Source of the DNA: Lamellibrachia columna
Taxonomy: Eukaryota > Annelida > Polychaeta > Sabellida > Siboglinidae
Direction of reading: 5' to 3'
Assembly: GCA_963662155.1 (NCBI GenBank)
Contig: OY759264.1
Span: 16,571,142 to 16,635,141 of the forward strand
DNA length: 64,000 bases
Under the pieces are notes generated by a model, which was given only the letters and a program-made list of their open reading frames with translations, searched no databases and was not told where the DNA came from. A program made the position numbers and the translations under genes. Shown here one piece after another: positions 31,273 to 43,900 of the stretch (the stretch's first letter is position 1; the number at the start of each line of letters is the position of its first letter).

Positions 31273-31326
31273 AGAACTAGAAGTTTGTTAGTGTTTATAC
31301 TAATTATTAACTAATCCTATAGTATA

Positions 31327-31725
31327 ATGACAGATCCAAAAGAAGTTATAAAGTATATTAAATTTTATTCTAATGAGAATACTAGTGTTATAATCAAGTC
31401 TGCTTTAGCTTATAAATATTTATATTTAAAGAATTTTTGTGCGAATTTAGATTTGGAGGATATTATAAAAGCTAATGATTATAGTATGGGATTAATTGGT
31501 CCTAATAATGGCTGCCTTACTTGTCTTTTAGAGTGGGCGCTTGGCAGTATCAAGTGTTGCCACACCCATTCAGTACTCCATGATGCATACGGCCGATTTT
31601 ATTTATGCTATAAAAAAGATAGGGGGTATTGTTATTATTGGCCAAGATCAACTAATTACATGAAAAAGTCTCCATTATTAGGGCATCTGACAGGATTGTG
31701 GTTTAGTTTATTTAATAGAGTATAA
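31327..31725 (+). CDS. Small Cys-rich Polinton protein, unrecognised
   Basis: 132 residues, intact. I do not recognise it. Residues 1-50 look helical and acidic (EVIKYIKFYSNENTSVIIKS). Residues 60-105 hold a Cys/His cluster: GCLTCLLEWALGSIKCCHTH, then SVLHDAYGRFYLCYKKDRGYC. The HDAYG motif with clustered cysteines could be a metal site or an extracellular-type fold. No signal peptide or membrane segment is evident. A strong CTATAGTATA motif precedes the ATG, so it is expressed as its own unit, last in the element before the right TIR. Confidence 0.6.
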   Translation: MTDPKEVIKYIKFYSNENTSVIIKSALAYKYLYLKNFCANLDLEDIIKANDYSMGLIGPNNGCLTCLLEWALGSIKCCHTHSVLHDAYGRFYLCYKKDRGYCYYWPRSTNYMKKSPLLGHLTGLWFSLFNRV

Positions 31726-31879
31726 TAGTCTCTTATAAGGACTCTTTTAGTGGTGTTTTATAATGCAGTGTGCACAGTTCCTGTTCGGTGGTGCCCTATT
31801 GGTGTGTACTTAAATAAGTGGTTAAGTGTTGTTGTGGGCAGCTTTATTTACCTTGTCCTTAATCTGGGTCAGACTGGTT
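31726..31879. other. Spacer before right TIR
   Basis: AGTCTCTTATAAGGACT, an imperfect palindrome, follows the last stop. The rest is unremarkable until the GGTCAGACTGG subrepeats begin. Confidence 0.4.
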
Positions 31880-32227
31880 TTGGGTGTTGACCTTAATCTG
31901 GGTCAGACTGGTTTTGGGTGTTGACCTTGGGTGTTGACCTTAATCTGGGTCAGACTGGTTTTGGATTTAATATAAAATGGGACTTATTAGGTGTTATTAT
32001 TTAAGCGCAATTTGAGTGTAGCCTCGTTTTGGATTTAATATATAAATTGCGTTTAAATGGTAATATCTAAATTAATCCTATATTATGGATAATGGTAAAT
32101 TTAGGTGTTGTTATTTAAGCGCAATTTACTTGAAATATGGCTTATAAGGGGTTGTATAGAGTGTTTATTAGGGGTTTTTGGGTGTTATTATTCAAAATGC
32201 GCTAATACCCCCAACATCTATACTACT
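31880..32227 (-). repeat. Right terminal inverted repeat of the Polinton
   Basis: Reverse complement of 19159-19506, ending CATCTATACTACT. Confidence 0.95.
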
Positions 32228-32233
32228 TGTACT
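32228..32233. repeat. 6-bp target-site duplication of the Polinton, right (TGTACT)
   Basis: Exact copy of 19153-19158 directly after the terminal ACTACT. Confidence 0.95.
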
Positions 32234-32740
32234 GTTGTATATTGTATTTTATTCAGTATTATGTATTACACTGTATTGATCCTGCCTTGAAAATAAATGT
32301 TTAAAAACTGTTTGTTTTTGATGTTTTCATTTGTTGTTGATATCGTTCATACATTCTATCTTCAAAGTATTTACTTTTTATCATCAAAGTATTGATTAGC
32401 AAGTGGGCTACCTAAGAAGCTGTCGGGCTACTTCACTTTGCAAGGTTGGTAGCCCGACTGGCTACCTTCCATGACTTGCTAAATCTCACCCCTGTAAATC
32501 ACAATAACTTATGAAGAAAATGAAAATAATTTGTTCAATTATTTTTATCGGCCATTTTACTAGTGTTGCAGTACTGACACATTGTTGGGTAGTGCCAGAA
32601 ATAATCCCCCAAAATGGGAAAAATCATTAAGGATCGTCGATGCTAACGGTTGTCTGGTAATCATAAGACCCGTTCCCCTCACAAAGAGTCATTTATTTGA
32701 ATAAATAGGGACTTTTATTTGTGACAAGTGAAATATACCA
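32234..32740. other. Spacer
   Basis: No gene. 32395-32490 contains GGGCTACC/GGTAGCCCGAC inverted words and the complement of GGTGAGATTTAGCA seen left of the Polinton. Confidence 0.4.
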
Positions 32741-33245
32741 TTGTTTCCATTTACTGGTGATTTACCCAAGTACATCCCCATTCCATTAATCCCTTCCATC
32801 TCCAAAGTCTTAGAAAAAAATGCATACGATCAAATATTTGAATATCTAGCAATAAACGAATTATTTTACACAAGTCAGTACGGGTTTAGGAAATCACATT
32901 CCACGGAAACGGCTACACTTGAACTAACTGACATACTTTTTCAAAACTTAGACAACAAAAAAATCCCCATATCAATTTTCTTAGATTTGTCAAAAGCCTT
33001 TGATACCATATATCACAATATGTTATTCAAAAAGCTTGAACTAACAAAATAAATGTGACTCCGCTACTTTGGGTAATAAATTACCTTACCGAAAGACCAA
33101 TTCGATGATATATTGTCTGACACTATAACTACCTCAAAAGGGTCACACAGGGGTCAATATAGGTCCCCTATTATTTACTCTCTATATAAATGATATTCAT
33201 ATTGCTAGCAATATATTCAAGGCAGAACCACTTCAACTTTGCTCG
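32741..33245 (+). mobile_element. LINE reverse-transcriptase fragment
   Basis: An open stretch encodes IPLIPSISKVLEKNAYDQIF, QYGFRKSHSTETATLELTD and IFLDLSKAFDTIYHNMLF (RT motif A region) up to 33052. Then, in other frames, it reads VTQGSI (degenerate motif B) and LLYINDIHIAS. It is cut off at about 33245 by a SINE. Same general family as the LINE at 45180-49795. Confidence 0.82.
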
Positions 33246-33480
33246 TGTCTTTCGGAAGAGACACTAAAAGCCGTTGGTCCCTTCTACCTGGTGTCTATGC
33301 CAGGGGAAGTAAAAAGATCCCACACAGGGGGTAAATGTGTAACCTGTTGTGGACTCAGAGTGGTGGTCTCTATCTCTAACCCACCAATTCCCGGCACGTG
33401 AGAGGCGCCGAACGACAGAACCATCAACATAATGATGTTGGCCGTTTAGTGGAAGAAGAGAAGAAGAAGAATAAAAAGTG
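33246..33480 (+). mobile_element. SINE copy (3' part)
   Basis: TCGGAAGAGACACTAAAAGC plus CGTTGGTCCCTTCTACCTGG matches 57240-57310, extends through ATGATGTTGGCCG and ends in a GAAGAA-rich tail. Two other copies in the window establish it as a dispersed repeat. Confidence 0.8.
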
Positions 33481-35640
33481 TGACAATCGCGCATACGCAT
33501 TTTATACAGGTAGCTATCAACCTTGGGGTTAATTGTCGGTGTCACGCAGTCATACCACTGTCGGCAAACCGGCATTGATTACAAATTAGGTTAGGTGTAA
33601 AGATCTCAATTAAACACACAATACATAAATTACCTTAAATCCTTACTCAAGTCTTGGATTTAATTATAAAGTATGTATTCTTTGGCTGACAAGGTCCAAT
33701 TAAGTCTCAAATCTTGTAAAAGTGCAACACTAGTGAAACTCGAGTCGTACACGAGGGGTCGTGTCCCCAGATCTGCTTCGTTCAAATCATCGCCGATCGC
33801 TGGTATAGGTCATTGGTTAGTCTGAGTATTCTGAGTTCATGTTAGAGCCATTTCCACATTCTCTTTTTTATGTGTCGTAGATGGTCTCAGGCCAGTAGGG
33901 AAAGGACGTGTTAGTTGAGACATGTTTCATTCTTTTCGATATCTAGGGCACAATTATTATTCAAAATAGTTTTACTCACATAATGATTATTAGTAGATCA
34001 TTTTATACCAAGATAACATATCCAGTATGCATAGATAATCATATGTAGCCGATTCAAATAGGGTTGGTAAACTAGCTCAACAAACACTTAGTATGGGGTA
34101 TGTTGAGCCACTGTGCAGCGTAACTTGGGTAAATGCTTTATTTGTATAACTTACACGACGTTGTACTAAAATTTCGTAACAACTCAGCCAACACATCTAC
34201 ACAATGGATACAATACGTCTATCACAAGTATACGTCTATCACAAGTATAAACGCTTAATTAATAAGTCGACACACTTAATTAGCATAGACGAATAGGCCA
34301 ATCGCAAACATTGTAACTAACTGCTAACATGTTGCCTTAATTGTAGCTATCCGATGTCCCAATTTGCTCGGAAAATTAATTCCTTGGTGTATTTTGGGGT
34401 AACGTTCTTTAACCGCTGCTCAACTAACCTTTGGCCCGCTTCGACAATTAAATTTTTTTATTAACTTCTCATTAATTCACAAAGTTATGTAAATAATGTT
34501 CTTCCCTGTGCATTGTTAAACCATTAAATATGACAGTCTGGTCACATGCGTTGATATTTTAGACGCCCGCAGACATTAATCACAATCACCAAAAGCTGCT
34601 ACTGTAATTTCCTGAGAAACATGGGTGGCGGTACTAACACTGCCTTCCCCTACACTAGTAGTGTCTTCCTTAAACAGGTCTTGTGGACACTGGCACGTCT
34701 GTTAGTATCGTGGTGTGTCATTGTCATGGATCACGGTGGGACTCTAATAGCTGACTCAGTCTAGGGGCGGGCCGCAATTGTCATACCAACCAATCAACCA
34801 ACCAAGCAAGGATTTTTTTCTTACTAAAAGATACCAGTCTTCTGTCGGAGTAATAATAACGTACTGTGCAGATAACAAATATCTAACATCCATTACGAAC
34901 AATAATTTGCCGTGCAGTATTGTAATTTTTGTTATTGAAAGTTGATTTTCTGGACGCTTCCACACTTCCAAATTCAAGCATCTGGACCGGGCCGCCTCGG
35001 GGCTGGATTCTAACTGCTAACTTCGGATCGGGCTTGAAATGAAGTTCTGGGAGAATACAACACAAACTAATATGTACAGTACATATGCTTCTGATCAAAT
35101 CTAGGGGAACCATCAAGAAAATTTACTGTCAAGCCAACAATGAGATTGTGGGCACTAAAACTCGGCAACGTAAAGAGTATAATAGAGCTGCAACATGTGG
35201 ATGTTTCATTGCGGATGGGGTATGACAGGAACCCAGGCGATCACTCAATACATTGCCAGCATACAATCATTGAGCATAACATGTTCTCTAACTGACCCCT
35301 GACCTAAACACATGTTATACTTCTGTCAAAAAGATACCCTTTTCACGTTAAGCGAATTGAAAAATAGATGTAAGGTATGCATTGTTCCGTGATATATATT
35401 CATTTATATAATTATATATTAATTAATATATTTGATTAATAAATTAACGGAACCTCTCAGTTTTTACCCTTTATCGTAAACACGCGTTTTGAGATGTCAA
35501 AATACATACCTTTAATTACCCGACAAATGTGGTTTGATACCCTAAATGCGTTGCGTGCGTTAACGTGCGCTGTACACAGAAAACATACCCTACCGTAAAA
35601 CGTGGAATTTGTCTCAAAGACGGTATACTGGAATGTACTG
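33481..35640. other. Gene-free spacer
   Basis: No gene or clear element recognised; open frames here are short and without known motifs. Confidence 0.45.
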
Positions 35641-35675
35641 AGTTGCCCCTCTGGGGGGGAGGGTGGCAGGAAGTG

Positions 35676-37244
35676 GTAGGTTGGTCCTAAAGAAATTATG
35701 GGAGGTGGGAGGTTGGCTTAAGACATAGGTAGGAGATGGGATTTTGAGGTGGGATATGTTAAACACAGTAATTTTATAACATGATTAATTGTTCATGTTT
35801 CTTGAAGTGCATACTTATAATATAGCTTTTATTCTGTGTCCTTTTTTGGTTTTTTTCGTCGCGTGGCTTTCCCTGTGCTATAGTAGAGACAGACCAATAT
35901 CCACTTCACCAGGTATCGCCAAATTTAACCTACAGTTCTGCTGGTAATGTTTATATTATTTATATGGACGCATTTAATACATATGTATATATCTAATAAG
36001 ACATATTATGTTCTGGAGCCTGAAATTTAATGTTGCAATTGGTATTCTGTTATTCAGTAAATTCCTGAGATACACAATGTATGTTCGCATATATACCTGT
36101 GCGAATATTCCCCAGCACACCAGTGATCAATACATATCGATAACATAAACCTTTTTCTTAGAGCTAGAAGTGGGTTGCAAATTGGATAATCTGGTTCCTG
36201 TACCCTTCACTAGAGGCGCTTCGCACTACGCAAGGTAGTTTCGCTAAGCCGACTCTCGCTCGCATCGTGAACTCCCTGAGAACAGAGTCTGGCCGCGAAC
36301 CTGTATTTTGAATGTTACCATCAGGTGGTATTACTGATCTGATTGTTTCATGTTGGCACTATATTTCATTTCAGTTGATTTAATTTTGTTTATTCTGTTT
36401 CTGTGTGCTGGACAGTAAAATTCCGTTCACACGAGCGATTAGTCGTGTAACTGGTGTCGCCCGACCAATTGGACAACTGACCACTCGTGTAAACACCCTC
36501 GTGATACCGATTAGCGATGCCAATTTGTGGCTACGATTGTGTCACTGCAATTATGGCTGGGTTCAATTGGCGCCCATAAATAGTTCATACTTGCAGTGTC
36601 AAGACATGTTGCTCGTGTGAACGCGAACATAATTTAGCTGCTATTTGTCACGGTGCCGTACGACCTATAGGGCAACTAATCTCTCATGTAAACGAGAGAT
36701 GAGCTTCCACTCCTCGCCAGTGGTTCCAACATGTGAAAACCGGCGACGGTATTATGCTGAACAAACACAATATCAATTTCGCTTTATTTTATTGTGTGAA
36801 TTGTTTCAATATAAGTAAAGTTTATGATAGTTTTGTATGCATTGCATACGTTTGTACAATGTTACTCATAACTGATGATAAAGAATGAGAGTTCAAGGAT
36901 GTTTGCTCAGATCGTGGACAAACATCCGGGTTCTGTACTGTTTGTGAGCGACAATGGTGATGCCACCTCACGGAGCCTTATTAAACGAGGCTACGCAAAA
37001 GATGAAACTTGATGCACATAACAGAGTGCCATATGGTTCCTTGACTGGGCACTAGTTTACAGGATGAACGACAAATACTTTGGACATCCGTGACCCGATG
37101 CAATTTCTGCTGCGGGCTGTGTGGTAACGGTATTTATATAATTTGTGTAAACTCCTCCCACTTCAAAATCTTACCTCCCACCTATTTTATGGGGGCTAAC
37201 CTCCCACCATTTTTTACGACCAACCTCCCATGAAACCACCGTAT
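35676..37244. mobile_element. Possible DNA element bounded by diverged inverted repeats
   Basis: 35676-35754 (GGTAGGTTGGTC...GGGAGGTGGGAGGTTGGC...GATTTTGAGGTGGGA) has a diverged reverse complement at 37153-37244 (CTCCCACTTCAAAATCTTAC...ACCAACCTCCCATG). The interior has a GTTCACACGAGCGATTAGTC segment (36428) and its counterpart CTCGTGTGAACGCG (36611), but no transposase. No target duplication was found. Confidence 0.4.
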
Positions 37245-37973
37245 TAGCCCAAGATGGGGATGAATGATGTCGAGCAAAGTACGTTGAATCAACTGCAATG
37301 TTATTGACAAGTAACATATTTTTATCTAACCAACATGAACTGTAACGTTATTGGACATATTCAACAAGATTGAAATCAAAAGCAACACATTCTAAATGAC
37401 AAGTTAACAACGACCAACATAACTATTCTCTGTAGTCTGCTCTTTTTTTTAACATATTGACACTGCTCTGTTGGTATCTTTTTTTATTCTAGATGTATTG
37501 TATATTTCTTACAGCATATTGCAATATATTCCTCAATGGCTGGCAGAATTGTTTTTCTTTTAGATGATGGCTCTAATATCAACACAAAATCCAAGAAGAC
37601 AACAAGCATTTTATATCATTATAACAGAGTACCACGTGTACAGGAAACAATACATTGCCCTAACAACACAAATATGTAAATTTCATTTACCTACAGATAA
37701 GAAAGAATGTGTTATTATGCACTTCCAACATAGTAGCAATACCAGTTTTATCCGCAGTTAACAATTCTAAATGTTTAATGCTACTCCTAAAAAAAACCAT
37801 ATTCATGTAAGTATATCTGAAATATAATTGAAAATTAGTGCTGTTAGTAAGAGTGGTTTGTGATTGATGGCTACTGCAATTATAGTATTCTTTAGTTTAG
37901 CTGTGTCCTTAGTGGCTATGCGTCCATGACGTCAACGCATCAATAGCTCTGTCAGCCGAGTTTAGGCCATTAT
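37245..37973. other. Downstream flank of AS3MT
   Basis: AT-rich, probably 3' UTR and spacer of the minus-strand AS3MT gene. No motif is assigned with confidence. Confidence 0.4.
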
Positions 37974-40900
37974 TTATTTGCCTCCACAACATTTGCTTTC
38001 CACCTTGGCAGCGCCACACTTGCTGCTCTGTCCCTTGTCACTAGGACAACATTTGCTTCCATTCTCCGATGCATCACGTGCAACATATTCAAATGGGTTG
38101 ACCATCACAACCTGCAAGCGAATGAGACAACTAAATGAGTAAGTAAATGAGACAATGTGTCATTAGTAAATGAGACTATATGTCACTAACAAATGAGACA
38201 ATGTGTCACCAGTAACATACTAAAACAGGTTAACCATCATGCAATGCAAGTAAATAAGACAATGTGTCGCTAGTAAATGAGACAATGTGTCACTAGTGAC
38301 TTACTCAAACAGGTCAGCCATCACTACTTACAAGAACATGAGATAATGTTTCACTAGTGACATACTCAAACAGGTCAGCCACCACTACCTGCACGTAAAT
38401 GAGACAATGTGTCACTAGTGACATACTCAAACAGGTCAGCCATCAATAGCTGCAAGTAAATGAGACAATGTGTCACTAATGACATACTCAAACAGGTCAG
38501 CCATCATGAACTGCAAGTGATAGAGATTATGTGTTGCTAGTGACATACTCAGAGGTCAGCCATCATGACCTGCAAGTGAATGAGATGATGTGTCACTAGT
38601 GACATATTCAAACTGAAAGGAATTCATTACCAGTAGTAATTAAAGCTCCGATCGATTTTTTGCTCTTTTCATTTACAACTCGTCACAAAAAATTGAACCT
38701 ATCTAGCATCAACTACGACATGCTAGCTCATTTGTACATGATTTAGTTTTGATGATTTATTGGACAAACACATAATTAATTCTGGTTCAGCCTAACCGAA
38801 GTTTGGCAAAAGTTATAATACATAATCTATAATATAAGGCTATTCACACAATCTAACGTTCAAAGTCAATCTCTCCATGATTTTTAACAAAACTATATAT
38901 TTTATTAAACTTATTTTTTTTTTTTATATATAATACTGGCATTTAAACCCAATATAAAAAGTTTTGCATCTGCATAAAAGGCATGTATTTTAAGTGGCTA
39001 TGAAAATTCAATATCTACTAATGTTTTTTATTATTATTATTACATTTACTATGATTTATTTATAACTGCACCTAATTTTCGTTGTATGTGTAATTTAACG
39101 TGATTGTTGCGTGTTGCACAACTTATTATTTATCATTCTAATGATATAATTACCATGGGTTGACAGCAACCAGTTATGTATATTCAATTGGAATTATATT
39201 TTGCTATATTTGTGCTTACCTAACTCGTTACCGCCATATGGCTCCGCTGTTAACTTGAAACTGTATTACTAAGTACCTATTTTTACATGTTTCGCTTTGC
39301 ATATTTTGTATGTACGTATACAGTTTCGAAAAGTAAACTCTTTCTTGTCTTTAAGACACCCTGTACTCACCTCCTCCACAGCAGGCTTCTTGTCTGTGGC
39401 TGTGAATGTAAACTTGCTGGTGAATCGGGAAGTCTTGAGAACAGACGCCACCTCACCGCTGACTACCTCCGGCTTGCCTTTCTGAAGACATAATGCCAGA
39501 CATGGTCTCAATTCTCCGGGCCAAATACATTAAATGTCCTTTCTCAATAAAATTTTTCGCTCGGGCTATTATAGAATCATTTCACACAAAAACAAACCTT
39601 GTTTGTAATTTTTATTTTATTTTGGTGAAATTCTCAGAAAAGACAAATAATTAAATTATTTTAGACCGGATATTGTCAAACATTTGCGACAAAATGGCTA
39701 AACCAATCCAGCTCTATATAATATAACCAGGGTTCATACAAACTTGGTGAAGTCAAATTCAAGAACATACAAGAACATCTGGGGGAAAAACAGCTGAGCA
39801 TTTTTTCAAGAACATTTTCAGGAGCGCACAACGTGAAAATTTATTAATAAACAACTTTAAATATTTCATATCAAATCTTTATTTTTTAAATTATTAATTA
39901 ACTATACAACTAACAATCGAACAACTTTTAAAGAAAACAATATATTATTCACGATTCGAAACATTTGATTATTTAAAATTATCAAGATGGATGCTGACTT
40001 ATATGCAAAAATGGCCCAGAAAGAATTAATTTGATTGGTTCCTGTTTGTACGAGGCAGGTCTACTAGTGGAATACATATAATTTTTTTAGAAAGGACGAA
40101 TCTTATTGGTTCAAGTTCACACATGGCGTGTTTACTAGCGACATCTGGTGATTACGGCAGAAATATTTTGGTCGTAATAGAAATAATACGCTTTCAAGAA
40201 CATCACTATAAATTCAAGAACATTCACAGGTACTTAAATGATATTTTCAAATTCAAGAACATTCAGGGATCTGTGCGACCCCTGACTATGACGTAGGGTT
40301 ATTCACACTTTCTCAAGATCTAAAGATCAAACTCAAATTCTTTAAATGATTTTTTTTAATATGCCCTCTTTTATTCAACCTACTGCACAAATGACTTTAA
40401 ACTAGTCACACACTTCTGATTTGAACATCAACGAACCTGGTTCCTGATGGACGAAATGAATTAAGTTCCTGATGGACGAAATTAATTGAGGTCGTCATAA
40501 GTATAATTGTACGGGTGTTTCGGGTCAGCTGCACTTATCTGGGTACCATATTCATTCTATTAAGCCCACAGTACGCTTGACAAATTTTTCAGATGCAGAT
40601 AAAAACAAATTATAAAAAACATTCCACCATTTTGGGAATTTTTTATGACCATAAATGATGGAACATTTGTTTGTTCATCAGGGATAAAATTATTGACCTC
40701 TGTATTAGGGGTGAGTATTGCCAAGATGTCATTTAAGGGAAGATGGTGATCAGGGTGGCAGTTGATCAGGGAGGTTGTTAATCAGGGTAGCTGTTGATTT
40801 GATCAGAAAGGTTGTTGATCCATTAGGTTGTTGATCCATTAGGCTGCTGATCCCGGGTTATACAGTAATAGTTATGTGACTTACGGTGAATGTCCACTCA

Positions 40901-43900
40901 TGGTCCAATATGAAGCTGTCTTCAAAGTCAGTGATGCCTCCGTTGTAGACAACTTCTGTCACCGGCTCCTTCGTCTGCGGCAGCTTGAAGAGACGGTAGG
41001 TGACAGACACAAACTTGGAGTCACCTGGAGAAAACAAAGACATGTCAGTGGGGTATCATCTGTGTGTACATTGACAAAGAGGTGGAACATACATGGTACT
41101 ATAACAGAAAGAAATTCCTGTCACATCGGTTTATACAGATCATCATCTCCAAGTACAGCCATTGGCCTGGACACCGTGTCATAGTCAGATGCAAGCACGA
41201 GTTCTCCAAACTTTTATATCTGGCGAGACAAATGAACAGTTTGAATATCAACGAATCTGATTAGCAGTGGACTAAATAACTTGAGGATGGAGTTGTAAAT
41301 AAAAGTTAAATGTTCCAGAGTAAATTACTCCACTAGTAACGCTGCTCTATATGCATGCACTGCACTTACCAAGAACGGCCTCCAGCTCTGCGTTCTTCAC
41401 GCTAATCTTAGATGCGGCAAAGAGACGGGGGCGACTGAAGCCAACTTGCTCCGCTATCTTGTACAGATCCCTCCACCAGAGGGAGCCAGCAATGCATTCA
41501 CCTGGTGATAGAAGCATGTACTGCTAAAACATGAACAGGCTACATCAGTCACAGTTTGGGGTCTTCGTAAACAATATTCATATTATCCTTGGGTTCAGCA
41601 GTGGATGCCCCCAAAACCATTCCTCTTATAAATCACCACATAAACGAGTGCAACAAAAAGAAATTTTAGTTTCTCAAATAAACAATGATATGCACAGGTT
41701 GCAGTCTGGTGTAGTTTTTCAATGTGTCCAGATTATCAAACATGGCATTAACAGAAACCCTGGGTAAGTCAGAATAGAACACTACATTATGCTCCAGTTT
41801 GGGCAAAGATGATTTAGTAAGTAAGTTCATTGAGTTCTATGACTCATTCTAATTAATTATTATTCCAACTACACTGCACATGTACCTACCCCAGAGCACT
41901 TTGTGTTTCCTGATCTCCTCAGGCAGGTCTCGGTCAGCGTACACGTCCCCAAAGAAAAACTCTCCTCCCTCCTACAAATACATCAACCCAGTATTAGGGA
42001 CTTTGTAAATAAAAAAATCCAATAATCCCCCCAAAAAAAGGATGAGGTTAGGTGGGTGAAGGTCCACTTGGATTATGACAAAACAACTGGAAAGGTATAG
42101 TTTGCGAAATTAAATTTTTTAATAATCGGCTTTCCATTCACTGCATTGGCAATGTGTGTGCATTCCCTAAGATGTTTTGTTTTTGGATAGGAATGTGAAG
42201 GTAGGGGTGGGGTCAACAAAACAACGGATTACTGGAATTTTTTATATTCACTTAGCAGCTTTCTCCATCAAATGATTCTCCTGTGTTTTCACCGGGTGAA
42301 CACAAAAAGACTGTTTCTCTATTCTGCCTGAAGGTTATCATTATGCAATACATGTTTAAATTATAATGATTAAAGTATCATTAGGCAAAGTGATAACTTA
42401 AGAGTTGCTTCCTCAATTAAATTTTGTTCTTGTTTTAGAATAATTTTGCAAAAAAATCAAACCTACTGATTAAACATTATGAGATGCTAGCTCATTTGTA
42501 TAAATATGTTATTATATTTTGATGAAATCATTGGACAAACTATTAAATTACGTTTGACCGGATTCAGCAAGAAAAGGACAAAAGTGGTTTGGCTCTACAT
42601 ACAATGACATGAGGCTTTGACACTTTTGCAGGTTACTTGATGTAGCCATCGAAGTCAATTATTTTGACGATTTTAAAAAAAATGGCGCTCTTTTATTAAA
42701 CTGACTGTGCATATCATTTAAATTATTCACACACATACATGTCTGAACATCACAGGACTTGAATTGAGATGGACTAAATAAAATGAGGAAGGATTTTTAA
42801 GATTGCTACCAGCATTGAAATTGTTGTATAGTGTGTGAGAAATTACCTTGAGCACACGGCAAGCCTCGGTGAGGACTGCACGTTTATCTGGAGACAGATT
42901 CACCACACAGTTGGAACTGTAAAATAAGCCATAGGCATACTTAGCACTAGTGTTATTAGCTATTATGTAGCAATAGCTGTAGTAGTAACAACAATATAGC
43001 ATATTGATTTGGTATTCCTTATAAAATGTGGCTTGTCATAACAGATTGCATTTTGTTTTTGCATATGTGTTATTTCGTTTTCGTGAAAACATCGAAATAA
43101 CAAATATAATATAGCATACAAGTAAGATACAACTGTTCACACTATCGGACTGATATAATGTCAAGTCAATCATCTTGATAATTTAAACCAAAAATATGAA
43201 CTCTTTTATTAAACCGGCTGCTAATATTACTATTCACGCACTACAAATCTGAACATCAACAAACATGCTTCTTGATAGGTTTAATCAATTGACAAAGGAA
43301 TTTAAAGAAAACTCACACGATCAGATTGAACTGGTTGTCGCCTAAGCCGGCTGCTCCAAGACTCTCAATGTAGCCCTTCACAAAGTCCGTGTTGGGCTTG
43401 CTGAAGCCGAACTTGTCAGCGTGAAACTGTTGATACTTCCTCGCCACTTCCAGCTGTTCATCCGTCATGTCGATGCCAGTGACGTGACCTTGTTCCCCAA
43501 CCAGCTTGCTGAGGACGTAGCAATCCTGGCCCGCTCCAGAGCCCAGATCAAGGATCTTCATCCCTTCGAGGCATTCTGGGACTATCAGACCACAGCCATA
43601 ATACCTACAAGGCAGAATACACCAAGAAGATGAGAAACACTTTTTAGACTGGTCACAGATCATGGTCACTGTATTTCACCAGCATAAATAAGTTTATCTT
43701 ACTGATATAACTTTTGTTTGTAGAGTAAGAAACTGGTTTCTTGTATATTGTTTTTATGTTTTCCCTGGATGGATCTCTAATTATTAAATAATGTTTATAC
43801 AAATTTTATTAAGTTATATAAATGATGCTTGCTTTTTTTTTAATGAAACATTAATTCTGATCTACTTTTTGTTCCTAAAGTTGAAACAAAACATTGGTAC

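Larger units (their letters stand above)
19159..32227 (+). mobile_element. Polinton/Maverick (adintovirus-like) provirus, 13,069 bp
   Basis: Complete by structure: 348-bp terminal inverted repeats, 5'-AG...CT-3' ends and a 6-bp target duplication, all diagnostic of Polintons. The gene set confirms it: protein-primed family B DNA polymerase, A32/FtsK-like ATPase, rve integrase with chromodomain, adenain-type protease, and minor and major capsid proteins. All genes are on the plus strand with short AT-rich gaps. The polymerase, minor capsid, major capsid and fibre genes carry stops, frameshifts or a deletion, so the copy cannot be autonomous as it stands. The intact TIRs (about two mismatches) and perfect duplication suggest the insertion is not ancient. 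Confidence 0.97.

Noticed and set aside
43421..43633. 70-codon plus-strand frame over AS3MT
   Set aside because: Antisense of the SAM-binding exon, whose splice sites and motifs support the minus strand.
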